Shown here piece by piece: positions 10,090 to 19,993 of a DNA stretch of 64,000 nt; position 1 is the stretch's first letter, and each line of letters opens with the position of its first letter. Origin of the DNA: a marine gamma proteobacterium HTCC2143 (lineage in GTDB: Bacteria > Pseudomonadota > Gammaproteobacteria > Pseudomonadales > Dasaniaceae); the NCBI GenBank assembly GCA_000169075.1, contig AAVT01000011.1, forward strand, positions 1 to 64,000, read 5' to 3'. The notes below the pieces were generated by a model that worked only from the letters and a program-made list of their open reading frames with translations, was not told the origin of the DNA and ran no database searches. A program made the translations under genes and the position numbers.

Positions 10090-11526
10090 GTGGCAACCTA
10101 TAGAAATTTTGCACTCGTCGCGGCCATAGTCATTGTCGCGTTCTATCAGACGCTAGTCGACCTAATGGGAAACTGGCTAAAATTTGACGAAAGCCAGTCT
10201 CATGGACTGATTATTATCGCCCTGTTCATTCATCTGTTTACTGGCCAACTGAAACAATTACCGTCGCCGCCGGCGACGCCAAATTGGCTAGGCTTAATGG
10301 GCCTTAGCGCCAGCTCTCTCGTTTGGTGCCTGGCAGCCATGCTCAATATTGAAGCGATAGAGCAACTTATTTTACTGCCTATACTGTTCTTTTTATGCTG
10401 GTCATCATTGGGGCTGCGCTCGACCGTCACACTGACACCCAGTATCGCACTGCTGATTTTTGCGATTCCCATCTGGGATTACCTAACACCAACCCTGATC
10501 GACGCATCAAGTTATGTGGTAATGACGCTTATCCAGCTATCGAGTATCACCGCATTTATTGATGGCAACAGTATTTATTTACCCCATGGCCGCATTGATA
10601 TCGCCGATGGTTGCTCGGGTTTACGGTATTTCATTATCGCCATCGCATTGGCCTACTATCTAATCCTAACCTCAAAAACAACCCACTTGACCAAGGTTAA
10701 AGTCCTTGGCATCGCGATTGCCCTAGGTCTGTTCACCAATTGGTTACGCATCTACATCATTATTATGGTGGCGCACTTTACCGAAATGGAAAGTAGCCTA
10801 GTCAAAGACCACGAACTATTTGGCTGGTTTTTGTTCTTTATTGTCTGCCTGCCGCTGGTCTATTTTGCCCGGAGCTTGCCCCATTATGAGCCTACAACGC
10901 CGTCGGCTACCTCAGCCGGCGTTACAAAGCTGACACTAGTGGTTAGCGTCATTGCTCTGACCAGTGGGCCACTGCTGTACCAATTGATGAACACCAAAGT
11001 GACGGCACCCAACTTAGGTAACTGGCAGCAATTAGGCTATCAGCAGTTGAGCAGCCCCACTAATGGACCTTTTCAATTGCCACCGTCTAACCTTAATCTT
11101 AGGAAGCAAAGCGGTGCAACTCTGCGGGATGTTGCCATTCACTGGCAGAACAGCCAAGACAGTGACCTGGTGCCCTATATTGCCAATAGTCTGAACCGTG
11201 ACTACTGGACTCAATTGCAAACCAGTACCCTGCAAACACCTAAGCAACAATCATTGCAGCTCAATCTGTACAACCGAAAGGCCACAAATCAGTATCGGTG
11301 TACCGTGTCTTGGTACCGGGTCGGCGGAATGGAAACGACACATTATAATATCGCCAAGCTACTGCAAATCCCGGCCTTATTGAGCCAACACAACCAATTT
11401 TCAGCGGCGGTTATTAGCATCAACAGTGAAACTGCCAACTGCGACCCGCATCAACAGCAGCTGATTGACGCCGCTATAGAGACTCATAACGACATTGTTC
11501 AGCTTACAGGGCTTACAGAACAATAG
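10090..11526 (+). CDS. xrtA: Exosortase A with C-terminal EpsI domain
   Basis: A 478-residue polytopic inner-membrane protein starting at GTG. About eight hydrophobic segments fill residues 1-265. Three conserved active-site residues of the exosortase family are visible: Cys175 in ADGCSGLRYF, Arg220 in TNWLRIY and His241 in KDHELFGW. The periplasmic C-terminal part (about 280-478) matches the EpsI domain fused to exosortase A in EPS-type systems. The enzyme is a proposed transpeptidase that cuts PEP-CTERM proteins and transfers them to a lipid or glycan anchor. No PEP-CTERM substrate is present in this window, so substrates must lie elsewhere. Confidence 0.94.
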   Translation: MATYRNFALVAAIVIVAFYQTLVDLMGNWLKFDESQSHGLIIIALFIHLFTGQLKQLPSPPATPNWLGLMGLSASSLVWCLAAMLNIEAIEQLILLPILFFLCWSSLGLRSTVTLTPSIALLIFAIPIWDYLTPTLIDASSYVVMTLIQLSSITAFIDGNSIYLPHGRIDIADGCSGLRYFIIAIALAYYLILTSKTTHLTKVKVLGIAIALGLFTNWLRIYIIIMVAHFTEMESSLVKDHELFGWFLFFIVCLPLVYFARSLPHYEPTTPSATSAGVTKLTLVVSVIALTSGPLLYQLMNTKVTAPNLGNWQQLGYQQLSSPTNGPFQLPPSNLNLRKQSGATLRDVAIHWQNSQDSDLVPYIANSLNRDYWTQLQTSTLQTPKQQSLQLNLYNRKATNQYRCTVSWYRVGGMETTHYNIAKLLQIPALLSQHNQFSAAVISINSETANCDPHQQQLIDAAIETHNDIVQLTGLTEQ

Positions 11527-11665
11527 CTCTCGAGATGGGGACGGGAGTAATAGGGCCGGTTGTAGTAGTGTCATGGTGATTATTCACAAACCCCTGACAG
11601 AAGTGGCCACCGCAACTATACTAAAAAGCGTTTAATCCTATTCAAAATTGTTACAGGCGTAGTCA

Positions 11666-12799
11666 GTGGTCACTATTTTCTTCCTATCCGTGTTCTTTGT
11701 CATTTACAGCTATGCACTGTATCCACTGTGTTTAAAACTGCTGCCTATAAAACAGCTGATCACCGCAGCAGAACCCGCAGAATGGCCCACCATTAGCCTC
11801 ATCATTACCGCACACAACGAAGCATCGCGCATTGCTGAAAAGCTCGATAACTCACTTGCTATCAACTACCCCAAAGACAAGTTACACATCATCGTCGCCT
11901 CTGATTGCTCCAGTGACAGCACCGACAACATCGTCACGTCGTATTCCGATAAAGGCATTCAACTGGTTCGCGCCGATCAGCACCTGGGAAAAGAATATGC
12001 CCAATTATGCGCTATTCAGCAGAGCCACGGTGAAATCATTGTATTCTCGGATGTGTCAACAGACATACCTCCGGATGCCATTACTACATTAGCCAGCTAC
12101 TTTACTGACCCGAAGGTGGGAGCTGTCTCCAGTGAAGACCGTTTCATTAGCGACGGCGGTAAAATTGTTGGTGAAAGTGCCTATGTGCGTTATGAAATGT
12201 GGCTGCGGGCACTGGAATCACAACATGCGGGACTGGTGGGTTTATCCGGTTCATTTTTTGCTGCTAGACGCGCTATTGTCATACATGATTGGGACACCCA
12301 ATCCCCCAGTGATTTTAACACTGCCTTACAAACATCAAAGTCTGGTCTGATCGCTATCTCTTGTCCTGATGTGTTGGGCTATTACAAAGATATAAAAGAC
12401 GAGAAAAAAGAATATTCGCGCAAGGTCAGAACCGTCATTCGAGGCATTACCGCCTTGGCCAGACACACAGAAGTCCTCAACCCGACAACCTTTGGCCTGT
12501 TCTCATTTCAAGTGATCAGTCATAAATTACTGCGCTGGGCGGTGCCATGGTTTTTGTTATTGGCAGTACTGAGCAATATGGCGCTTATTGGCGACCATTG
12601 GTTTTATAACACCACCGCACTGGCACAACTACTGCTCTATGGCATGGCATTCAGCGGCTGGCAATCGGCTCAACTGCGTCAAAACGTTGCTATTCGCATT
12701 GTGTTCTTTTTTATTCAGGTCAACCTCGCCATCGCCGAGGCCACCGTCAAATTCATCACCGGCACCCGCATGACCGTGTGGGCGCCTTCGGCGCGGTAA
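11666..12799 (+). CDS. Family 2 glycosyltransferase, membrane-bound
   Basis: A 377-residue GT-A type enzyme starting at GTG after a 139-base gap from xrtA. An N-terminal membrane segment (FFLSVFFVIYSYALYP) precedes the catalytic domain, with LIITAHNEASRI, DCSSDST, FSDVSTDIPPDA and a GESAYVRYE region. Several membrane segments close the protein. This is the layout of processive or lipid-linked-sugar GT2 enzymes of EPS loci. The sugar donor cannot be told from sequence. It is the first of three tightly packed genes (next gene about 6 bases downstream). Confidence 0.85.
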   Translation: MVTIFFLSVFFVIYSYALYPLCLKLLPIKQLITAAEPAEWPTISLIITAHNEASRIAEKLDNSLAINYPKDKLHIIVASDCSSDSTDNIVTSYSDKGIQLVRADQHLGKEYAQLCAIQQSHGEIIVFSDVSTDIPPDAITTLASYFTDPKVGAVSSEDRFISDGGKIVGESAYVRYEMWLRALESQHAGLVGLSGSFFAARRAIVIHDWDTQSPSDFNTALQTSKSGLIAISCPDVLGYYKDIKDEKKEYSRKVRTVIRGITALARHTEVLNPTTFGLFSFQVISHKLLRWAVPWFLLLAVLSNMALIGDHWFYNTTALAQLLLYGMAFSGWQSAQLRQNVAIRIVFFFIQVNLAIAEATVKFITGTRMTVWAPSAR

Positions 12800-12805
12800 C
12801 GGTTG

Positions 12806-13990
12806 ATGTTTCATCGTATACCCCCCGTCGGCAATCCCATATCATGGAGTCACCCGGCACCCCCGCCCACGCTAGTAGCAGATAATGAGCAGTGCTTTTT
12901 TGTTCAATCAGGAACCGCCGCATTAGCTCAAGCATTGGTGATTGCAAAATCAGCATTCACAACCGACACACCTGAAGTGATTGTTCCAGGCTATGCCTGC
13001 CCCGATATTATCAGTGCAGCCGTTTATGCCGGCATTACTCCGGTGCTGGTCGACCTTGAACCCGATCGCCCCTACATGTCGCTATCAGAAATAGAAAACG
13101 CTGTCACTGACCATACCGTAGCGATCATTGCGATCAACTTCATGGGGATCCCTGAGCGAATAGCTGCAATCCGCGGGAGCCTTGGCGACAGTGGAATCAT
13201 CGTGATAGAAGACAGCGCACAGTGGTACCCTGACTCCTATGGCGAAACACCCATCTCAAGCTCTTATCAAGGTGACCTGGTAATACTAAGTTTTGGCAAA
13301 GGAAAGCCTCTAAGCTTAATGGGCGGCGGTGCACTACTGATTAAAGATTCTAAATTATCCGCATCGGTCGAAAAGGAAACATTCGCCGAGGGCAAAAAAA
13401 GTCATTCCTCATCAACGCTAAAAACCAAGCTAACAACCAACCTAAAGACCAAGCTGCTATACACCGCTTACAATGTCGCCATATCTCCCTACGGCTATTG
13501 GCTACTGGAATTATTACCGTGGATCAAACTTGGCGAAACGCACTATGAACAGCTTGACGAGATAAACCCAATTGACAATAACCGCCTTTATTTGCTGGCC
13601 AGCAACCAAAAGCAATACCAAAACCGGCAGACTAAAGCGCAGAAAGCCTTGGGAGATATGCTGACCAGTACCCAACAAAAGCTAATGGCCCTACCCAACC
13701 AATGTGAAACGTACCAGGGCCAACGACTATTACGCTACCCCGTATTACTACCCTATTCAGAGGCGCGAGACATAGCCCTTACATCAATGCAAAAAATGGG
13801 TTGTGGCGCTTCACGCCTTTACCCAGCCATATTGTCAAACATAGAGGGCGCCAGGGAACACATAAAACAGCCATCTCCACTCCCTAACGCTACCGACTTT
13901 GCTTCTAGATTAATCACGCTGCCAACACACAATGCAGTAAGCAACCATCATATTACTGCCATTCAAAAGGCTCTCCAGCTCAATGACTAA
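12806..13990 (+). CDS. DegT/DnrJ/EryC1/StrS-type PLP enzyme
   Basis: About 394 residues (ATG 12806 chosen; a TTG lies one codon upstream). Fold-type I PLP features are visible: FVQSGTAALAQAL near the N terminus, VIVPGYACPDI, VIEDSAQW (the Asp contacts the PLP ring) and SFGKGKPLSLMGGGAL, where one Lys would form the Schiff base. Members usually aminate nucleotide-linked keto-sugars. The GKGKP stretch differs from the common S-x-H-x-x-K motif of sugar aminotransferases, so the reaction is uncertain. The stop overlaps the next start by 8 bases, implying coupled translation with the glycosyltransferase that follows. Confidence 0.8.
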   Translation: MFHRIPPVGNPISWSHPAPPPTLVADNEQCFFVQSGTAALAQALVIAKSAFTTDTPEVIVPGYACPDIISAAVYAGITPVLVDLEPDRPYMSLSEIENAVTDHTVAIIAINFMGIPERIAAIRGSLGDSGIIVIEDSAQWYPDSYGETPISSSYQGDLVILSFGKGKPLSLMGGGALLIKDSKLSASVEKETFAEGKKSHSSSTLKTKLTTNLKTKLLYTAYNVAISPYGYWLLELLPWIKLGETHYEQLDEINPIDNNRLYLLASNQKQYQNRQTKAQKALGDMLTSTQQKLMALPNQCETYQGQRLLRYPVLLPYSEARDIALTSMQKMGCGASRLYPAILSNIEGAREHIKQPSPLPNATDFASRLITLPTHNAVSNHHITAIQKALQLND

Positions 13991-15122
13991 GCCACTTAAA
14001 CAACTCAAAGTCATCCATATTGCCTCCGGCGATCTCTGGGCAGGCGCCGAAGTACAGGTTTACACACTGCTTAAAACCCTCAATAAAATGGCGGATGTGA
14101 CAGTCTATGCAGTAATCCTGAATGACGGTGAGCTGGCAAAAAAACTCGGCGACGAAGGAATCAACACAACAATACTGGACGAAACTCATTTAAGTAGCTG
14201 GGAAATACTCGGCAGGCTACGATCACTCTTTCAGGAAATCCAGCCCAATATCATTCACACCCATCGACTAAAAGAAAACGTGCTAGCTAGCATTGCCAAT
14301 AAACTCAGTACCAATGCGATATTGGTAGCAACCATCCACGGCGACAGTGAACATCACAACGCCTTCTGGAAGATTCACAAACGCGCCCTACAGTGGACAA
14401 ACTGGTTTTGTACAAGGTTCTTATACAAAAAACTGATTGCTGTATCCGAGGACCTAGGTGACAAACTGAATAACAGCTATCCAAAAAAACTCCTACAAGT
14501 CATCGAAAACGGCATCGACATCGAAGCAGTAAAGTTAGCTGCTAATAGCAGCTACTTTGAAACCAATACGGAGATAAAATACCACATTGCCATCGCTGGT
14601 CGGCTTGAACAGGTTAAGCGCGTCGATATTTTCCTTGACATGGCAAAGCTTTTGATTCGTAGCTCGCCCGAGAATACTTGGCGATTCCATATTTTTGGGG
14701 AGGGATCACTAGAAACGTTTTTGAAAGGAAGGGCCCAAGAAAACTCAATCGAAAAACATGTAACATTTCATGGACACAGAAATGATATCGCCAGCTGCCT
14801 GAAAGCAATGGACTGCTTGATTATGTGTTCTGATCATGAAGGCTTACCCATGACACCTCTCGAATCAATAGCGGTTGGAACACCCGTAATTGTTCATCGA
14901 ACTGGGGGGCTAATCAACATTATTGGAAATCAATGCGGGGGCCTATTGGTTTCAAACCACAGTCCAAAAGGCTACAGCAAAGCCGTTTCAAAACTATTCG
15001 ACGATCATCAACAGCGTAAAAACATAGAACAGAACGGACTAAAACGGGTTGAACGAAAATTCACAGCGAGGATCAATGCAAACGGTATTGTAAACTCATA
15101 CAGAAACCTACTAAAATTATAG
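13983..15122 (+). CDS. Family 4-like glycosyltransferase
   Basis: A 379-residue GT-B enzyme. The N-terminal Rossmann half starts VIHIASGDLWAGAEVQV and has IIHTHRLKEN. The C-terminal half has IAIAGRLEQVKRVDIFLDMA and the donor-site EX7E pattern in DHEGLPMTPLESIAVG. It probably transfers a hexose or similar sugar from a nucleotide donor to the growing repeat unit at the cytoplasmic membrane face. It ends a three-gene run and faces a convergent sulfotransferase gene. Confidence 0.9.
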   Translation: MTKPLKQLKVIHIASGDLWAGAEVQVYTLLKTLNKMADVTVYAVILNDGELAKKLGDEGINTTILDETHLSSWEILGRLRSLFQEIQPNIIHTHRLKENVLASIANKLSTNAILVATIHGDSEHHNAFWKIHKRALQWTNWFCTRFLYKKLIAVSEDLGDKLNNSYPKKLLQVIENGIDIEAVKLAANSSYFETNTEIKYHIAIAGRLEQVKRVDIFLDMAKLLIRSSPENTWRFHIFGEGSLETFLKGRAQENSIEKHVTFHGHRNDIASCLKAMDCLIMCSDHEGLPMTPLESIAVGTPVIVHRTGGLINIIGNQCGGLLVSNHSPKGYSKAVSKLFDDHQQRKNIEQNGLKRVERKFTARINANGIVNSYRNLLKL

Positions 15123-15332
15123 GAAACATTGAGCCAAGTAACCTTAAATACTGTCGACTAATACGCTAGAGAAACTGCTGCCCAACAAGCATCAACCCCT
15201 CTGCTGGCATTGCCGATAGCTCACACACAAAAAAACCAGGAATTTTAAGACTTCACAGGCCACTTTCAAGCTCCGAAAAACAGTGCTATTCAAATTTAAC
15301 AAGCGACGCATCAGCGAGTGGCTGTCCACTTG

Positions 15333-16241
15333 TTATTCGCGCCAGTGATCGAGATCAACCTTCAATATCTTTTCAATTTTGGATATCTCTTCTCTAAAGT
15401 GTTCGATAAGTTGACGGTGAAACTCTTCACTTTTGCCTGAACTGCCAGAACTGCCAGAACTTCTGACGTTAAATTTCAAAATCCGCTCAGCTAAGCCAAT
15501 CGATTGAATATTGAATATTTTTTTGATATTTTTCACAAAGGCGGAAAAAACCGCATTGTTTTTTAAGAATATGGCCAGTTTTTCAGATCTATTATCCTTC
15601 CTTGTATTGTAAATAGGGAAGTTATTTTTCTTAGCATCTGGAAGCCCCAAGAACTCAACGACTTCATCATATATCTTCTTTGTATTATTTCTGAAGTCAT
15701 CAAAGAGTATTATTTTTAATTTATCGCGATCTACTTGCCGAATCGTTCTTTCCAATTGAGTGCTAAGTTCACAGACTTTTCGATACTGTAACCTTGAAGG
15801 CTCTTCAAATCCATTGGGTATATTTTCACCAAGCAGTCGGCTGTCTTGAAGACTCCAAGCTTCTTCGAGCGAGTTTGCGTTCTCATCCAGATTGTAAGAA
15901 TATTGTTTGTATAACGATTCAACCATTTCTACCGGGTTTCTGATCATAACAATTATTCTAGCATCAGGATTATACTCTAGAATATTTTTTACAGCCTCTT
16001 TAGAGAACAAGTACCATGTTGACGCCTCTCCCGTGCTCTTGTGCATATTGTCATCGTAGTCAAAGCAAGACTCATAAGAAAATATATCTTTAATTTGCCT
16101 ATAGTCTGGTAAGTCAGTAGAAAAAAAATGAGGTTCTTTAGGTACTGAAATACAGACATCATCGCGCTCTGCTAGATAATATATTAGTGATGTTGTTCCG
16201 CATTTCGGTGCGCCAATAATAAAAAAGTCCGGTTTAGTCAT
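15333..16241 (-). CDS. Sulfotransferase domain protein
   Basis: About 302 residues from ATG 16241 (TTG 16253 is an in-frame alternative; GGA lies 7 bases before the ATG). The PAPS 5'-phosphosulfate loop is plain at the N terminus: DFFIIGAPKCGTTSL. The 3'-phosphate site follows in ARIIVMIRNPVEMVESLY. It resembles heparan-sulfate-type sulfotransferases and would sulfate a sugar hydroxyl or amine of the EPS. Near residue 268 a 9-base repeat gives an SSGSSGSSG run, which looks like a recent in-frame repeat expansion in a surface loop. It is AT-richer than its neighbours, alone on the minus strand, with large gaps, suggesting acquisition by transfer. Confidence 0.88.
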   Translation of the reverse strand: MTKPDFFIIGAPKCGTTSLIYYLAERDDVCISVPKEPHFFSTDLPDYRQIKDIFSYESCFDYDDNMHKSTGEASTWYLFSKEAVKNILEYNPDARIIVMIRNPVEMVESLYKQYSYNLDENANSLEEAWSLQDSRLLGENIPNGFEEPSRLQYRKVCELSTQLERTIRQVDRDKLKIILFDDFRNNTKKIYDEVVEFLGLPDAKKNNFPIYNTRKDNRSEKLAIFLKNNAVFSAFVKNIKKIFNIQSIGLAERILKFNVRSSGSSGSSGKSEEFHRQLIEHFREEISKIEKILKVDLDHWRE

Positions 16242-17225
16242 TAGTTTTTCCAAATCGCAAGGGCTTGAGATGAATTATAGCGGTTTACATCAGGGTATAG
16301 TTTTTAGTCATCCACAAACTAGTCTTTAGTAGTTTCTTTAGTCCTACTTTGATTTTCATTATCTATAAATTTACTATAGGAAGTGATTGATCGAAATAGC
16401 GTTTCAATTTTATGCTTATCGGCATCTAAGAGATTTAATCTAAAAAACCTATGATAAAGTTAATATGCCTACTCTCTGCCTCCCAGCAATTTTCACATAT
16501 ATTATATTATATGCAGAGTGATAGTTGAGCCAATTATCACCTTTAATACCTCTCATCCCCCAATAGCTCATTTTCTCTCGGCGTTATTGGCCTAGGCCTT
16601 TTGGTCAATAGCAAACACTGCGCTTTGCTTTTATTGGGACCTTGGACGGAGCGCTGCGTATATAAGTGTGTTCTTGTCGCTTAACAAGATCTAGGGCTAC
16701 TGACCGACAGCAATCACGGCAGCATGTCAAAAGTACTTACTGATAGTAGATTGAGGCCATTAAGGCGTTTATGTCGCCTATGTTTAAACAACTTTAACGC
16801 TTGTTGTGATCAAATAAATCTGACTACCAAAGCGCCACGCACTCAAATTACTGCGACGACTTATATTCTGCTCGATCTTGAAGCACCGCAGTGACTGCCG
16901 GCATTTCGACTGGAGCAATGGCATCGCCCAGCCATTTTTTCGTACAATCAATCCAATATCATCGCCAAGTAAGGCCAACGTCGTCCAGTCCAGATGCAAG
17001 TTACCCACCCGCACTATATTAAATTTATCTCCGAGACATTTATACAGTGATTTTGAGGAAGTCGTTCATTTAGGGACGAAAATTATCAGATTCGAGCTGA
17101 TACTGATAGCGAAAAATGAAAAAATAACAACGACTTAGCTCTTTTTTATAACTATACTGAGGTAGCAAAAATTCATAGGACGCTGCCGTGACCTAGCCAA
17201 CAACTTTAAATAGCGAGATAACTAA
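16242..17225. other. Long non-coding stretch, no recognised gene
   Basis: Nearly 1 kb, AT-rich at 16300-16550, between the sulfotransferase and the flippase. Short open frames exist (for example about 76 codons on the minus strand at 16784-17014) but show no motif I know. I see no RNA gene, IS end or clear terminator. It may be the remains of one or more lost genes. The flippase promoter is presumably near 17100-17220. Confidence 0.4.
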
Positions 17226-18692
17226 GTGTTCAGGAACATTCTAAAGAGCAGCACTCTTTACGCTGCTGGCACTATGGCAAGAACTGCTACATCTATTATC
17301 ATGCTGCCAATTTACACACGCTACCTATCCCCTTCTGTTTACGGCACAGCCGAGCTTCTCAATATAATATTAGACTTGACGGTTCTTCTACTGGGCGCTC
17401 GCATCACAACCGGCATGTTCAAATTCTATGCGGATGCTGAGAATCAAAAAGAAAAACATACGGTATTGAGCACCTGCCTCTGGCTCGGGCTGCTTTTTAA
17501 TATCGTGGCAATGATGATCCTATGGGGAGCATCTCCTCTAATTGCTCTAGCACTAGGAGACCCCAGCATCACTGAAGCTTTACGCTGGATAATGTTTACC
17601 TTGGCCTTCGCGACGATAGGCGAAATTGGCATGGGTTATTTTCGCGTCAATGACCAAGCAGGCCGGTACCTTTTAGTCAGTCTTTTGCGTCTTGCCTCAC
17701 AGATAGCCGCAAGTCTCTATTTTATAGTTTATAAGGAAGCAGGGCTCTGGGGGGTTATCTATTCGGCATTGATAGGTGCAGGATTTCAGGCTCTACTTTT
17801 GCTAACTGTTATAATATCAACCATTGGATTGCGCTTCTCAACCACAATAGCCAAAAACCTCATAATCTTTAGCATGCCAATCATAATTAGCTCAATCGCA
17901 ATGTACTACATGACATTTGGCGATAGATATTTCCTGCAAATTTTTCACGACACCTCCTCCGTCGGTATCTATGCTTTAGGCTATAAATTTGGTTTTATGT
18001 TGCTAGCGCTCGTATGGGGGCCATTCATGAGCTATTGGGGGGCAAAACAGTTCGATCACGCAAGATCACCGGGAGGCGCTGAATTTTTCAGCCAAGCATT
18101 TAGTATAGCGACATACATATTGTGGGCCGGCGCCACTGGAATGCTGATTTTCGTGGCGCCCGCAATTCAATTTATGGCTGACGCAAGCTATCATTCTGCT
18201 GCTCATTTAGTGCCCCCTATCGTCTTGGCTTATGTCTTTCACGGCTGGGCACAATTTCACCAGTTTGGCATTCTGGATTCCAAAAACACGCGATTCCTAA
18301 ACACCTACACGTGGATAAGCGCCGCGGTTATGAGCATATTTTATATCTTACTTATCCCTCCATATGGCGGCATGGGCGCAGCAATAGCCACACTCGTCGG
18401 AATGGTTCTAAGATTTGTGTTGATCTATAGGAAATCCCAGCAATATTTCAAATTCATTACAGACTGGAAGAAAATATTTTTCCTATTTTTCGGCAGCTAT
18501 GTAGCCTACGCGAGCACTATTTTCTTATATAACAATGACCGCTCAGATTTCGTTATTGGAATCTTATTATATTTTTTTATTATTATTACAAGCGTACTGA
18601 CAAACTGCGCCCCGCTAACCCGCAGGGAAATATCCAAACAGACCAAAGCCTTCTTATCAAAGGACCCACGAATATCAAAAAACAATTACTAA
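17226..18692 (+). CDS. Wzx-type flippase / polysaccharide biosynthesis protein
   Basis: A 488-residue inner-membrane protein with about 12-14 hydrophobic segments and no soluble domain. It starts at GTG with FRNILKSSTLYAAGTMARTATSIIMLPIYTR (here described in parts), typical of the MATE/MOP superfamily flippases: an N-terminal amphipathic stretch, then the IIMLPIYTRYLSPSVYGTAE signature. It would move the lipid-linked repeat unit from the cytoplasmic to the periplasmic leaflet. It stands alone, flanked by 1 kb and 0.3 kb gaps. Confidence 0.88.
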   Translation: MFRNILKSSTLYAAGTMARTATSIIMLPIYTRYLSPSVYGTAELLNIILDLTVLLLGARITTGMFKFYADAENQKEKHTVLSTCLWLGLLFNIVAMMILWGASPLIALALGDPSITEALRWIMFTLAFATIGEIGMGYFRVNDQAGRYLLVSLLRLASQIAASLYFIVYKEAGLWGVIYSALIGAGFQALLLLTVIISTIGLRFSTTIAKNLIIFSMPIIISSIAMYYMTFGDRYFLQIFHDTSSVGIYALGYKFGFMLLALVWGPFMSYWGAKQFDHARSPGGAEFFSQAFSIATYILWAGATGMLIFVAPAIQFMADASYHSAAHLVPPIVLAYVFHGWAQFHQFGILDSKNTRFLNTYTWISAAVMSIFYILLIPPYGGMGAAIATLVGMVLRFVLIYRKSQQYFKFITDWKKIFFLFFGSYVAYASTIFLYNNDRSDFVIGILLYFFIIITSVLTNCAPLTRREISKQTKAFLSKDPRISKNNY

Positions 18693-19019
18693 ACACAGCT
18701 CTTGGGACTACTACTTACCTGATCGATTACCTGCGTAGTCGATATCCCTTGGGGCTGGTATTTTTGGTGTTGACCTCTTTACGGCCTTGTCGTGCCCCGG
18801 CAAAAAAAGAAAACACTGGAAAAGCAATATCTATAGCTCCTATCGCCGATGCAGTGCTGGCCATAACCGCGCCAAAAACCCTTACTAGGGTACCCATCCC
18901 ATCTTTTAGTCATTTATAAGTGGAAGTGGCTCACAGAACTGACTATTCAAGTAGATTTGCTGTCAATCTGAGCCTATTCTTCTATACACCGAAACGCATT
19001 AAGGCTCTGGAGGGATAAA
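18693..19019. other. Intergenic stretch
   Basis: About 330 bases between the flippase and the lyase-like gene. No gene recognised. A GGAGGG ribosome-binding site lies just before the ATG at 19020. Confidence 0.4.
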
Positions 19020-19886
19020 ATGAAAAAAAAATCACCGTTACTCATACTGGCTCTTAGTCTAAGTGTGGGCTGTGTCTCCGCTGCGGAGAAAACCATTGAG
19101 AGCCCTGATTGGTCTTTTCAGGATGATTTTGAAGGTTCACAGGATACTAATTTTTGGGGTTCACAGACTTCCACAACTCATGGTATCAGTTGCAGTAGTG
19201 ACCCGCGTGCGTCTGGTAACTCACTATTGTTAACCTACATACCCGGTGTACCTGATTCTAGCAATGGCTGGGCGGAGAAACGTTTTCATATTCCAGTTAA
19301 AGCGCAGCAATTTGAGATCAGCTACCGCCAGTTCGTACCTGCTAATTATCAGCGTGCACCAGGAAATCACAAAAACTTTGTTCTTTGGTCTGGACCTTAC
19401 GGTAAGTCAGCCTCCAATATTTCAATTTCCAGTGAAAACTGGCCCACCAGCGATGGCGCCACCCCCTCGGTTTATATAGGTGTTGATGGCAATAACTATG
19501 CCCACAGCAGGATTAGTGACGAACCTCTGATGTTAGAAAATGCTCAGGGGAACTGGCAAAACGTGCACATCTACGTCGAGTTAGCTGAACGTGAGGGTGA
19601 CTTTGGAGTATTTGAAATCCACCGTAATGGCGAATTCTTGACAGGCACGTCGCACCCTGACATTAAGCCTGCCTGGCAGCAGCCACCGGTTGATGAGCAC
19701 ATCGAATATTCCAGTCGAGGTAATTATATCGACCAAGGTTATTTAATGGGTTGGGCCAATGGTGGTTTTGCTGAAACAACGATCTTTTGTATTGATGATT
19801 TCATCATAAAGGCGAATACTACTATTAGATCCATTGGTGCCAATGTCCCACCGATGCCACCGGCTCAGCTTCGCATAGAAAAGTAA
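19020..19886 (+). CDS. Secreted lyase-like / jelly-roll protein, function unknown
   Basis: A 288-residue secreted protein: signal peptide at about residues 1-21 (KKKSPLLILALSLSVGCVSA) and a likely concanavalin-type beta-sandwich afterwards (SFQDDFEGSQDTNFWGSQ, NHKNFVLWSGPYG, GNWQNVHIYVELAEREGDF, YLMGWANGGF, CIDDFII). This arrangement resembles polysaccharide-lyase or glucan-binding folds that occur in EPS loci, where they trim or release polymer in the periplasm. I cannot assign catalytic residues. A Cys in the signal region (SVGC) might be a lipobox, so it could be a lipoprotein. A decayed second copy lies at 22988-23314. Confidence 0.65.
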   Translation: MKKKSPLLILALSLSVGCVSAAEKTIESPDWSFQDDFEGSQDTNFWGSQTSTTHGISCSSDPRASGNSLLLTYIPGVPDSSNGWAEKRFHIPVKAQQFEISYRQFVPANYQRAPGNHKNFVLWSGPYGKSASNISISSENWPTSDGATPSVYIGVDGNNYAHSRISDEPLMLENAQGNWQNVHIYVELAEREGDFGVFEIHRNGEFLTGTSHPDIKPAWQQPPVDEHIEYSSRGNYIDQGYLMGWANGGFAETTIFCIDDFIIKANTTIRSIGANVPPMPPAQLRIEK

Positions 19887-19993
19887 GTGCGGTATAAGTT
19901 AACGCGTTGACTATTTTAAAAAATTGCAGCGATTTCGTGTGACCAGTAACTATCAAGTTATATATCGAGGGCTTAGATAGTAGCCTTGGTTGG

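Noticed and set aside
16641..16660. Possible sigma-54 promoter (TTGGA and CTGC elements with GG-N10-GC spacing) as a PrsR target
   Set aside because: The match to the -24/-12 consensus is weak and the nearest downstream start is about 570 bases away.
16784..17138. Short open frames on both strands as a possible transposase or small gene
   Set aside because: No transposase motif, no terminal inverted repeats, no ribosome-binding site; too weak to call.
19840..19886. PEP-CTERM sorting signal at the end of the lyase-like protein (PPMPPAQL)
   Set aside because: No membrane helix or basic tail follows the proline-rich stretch.
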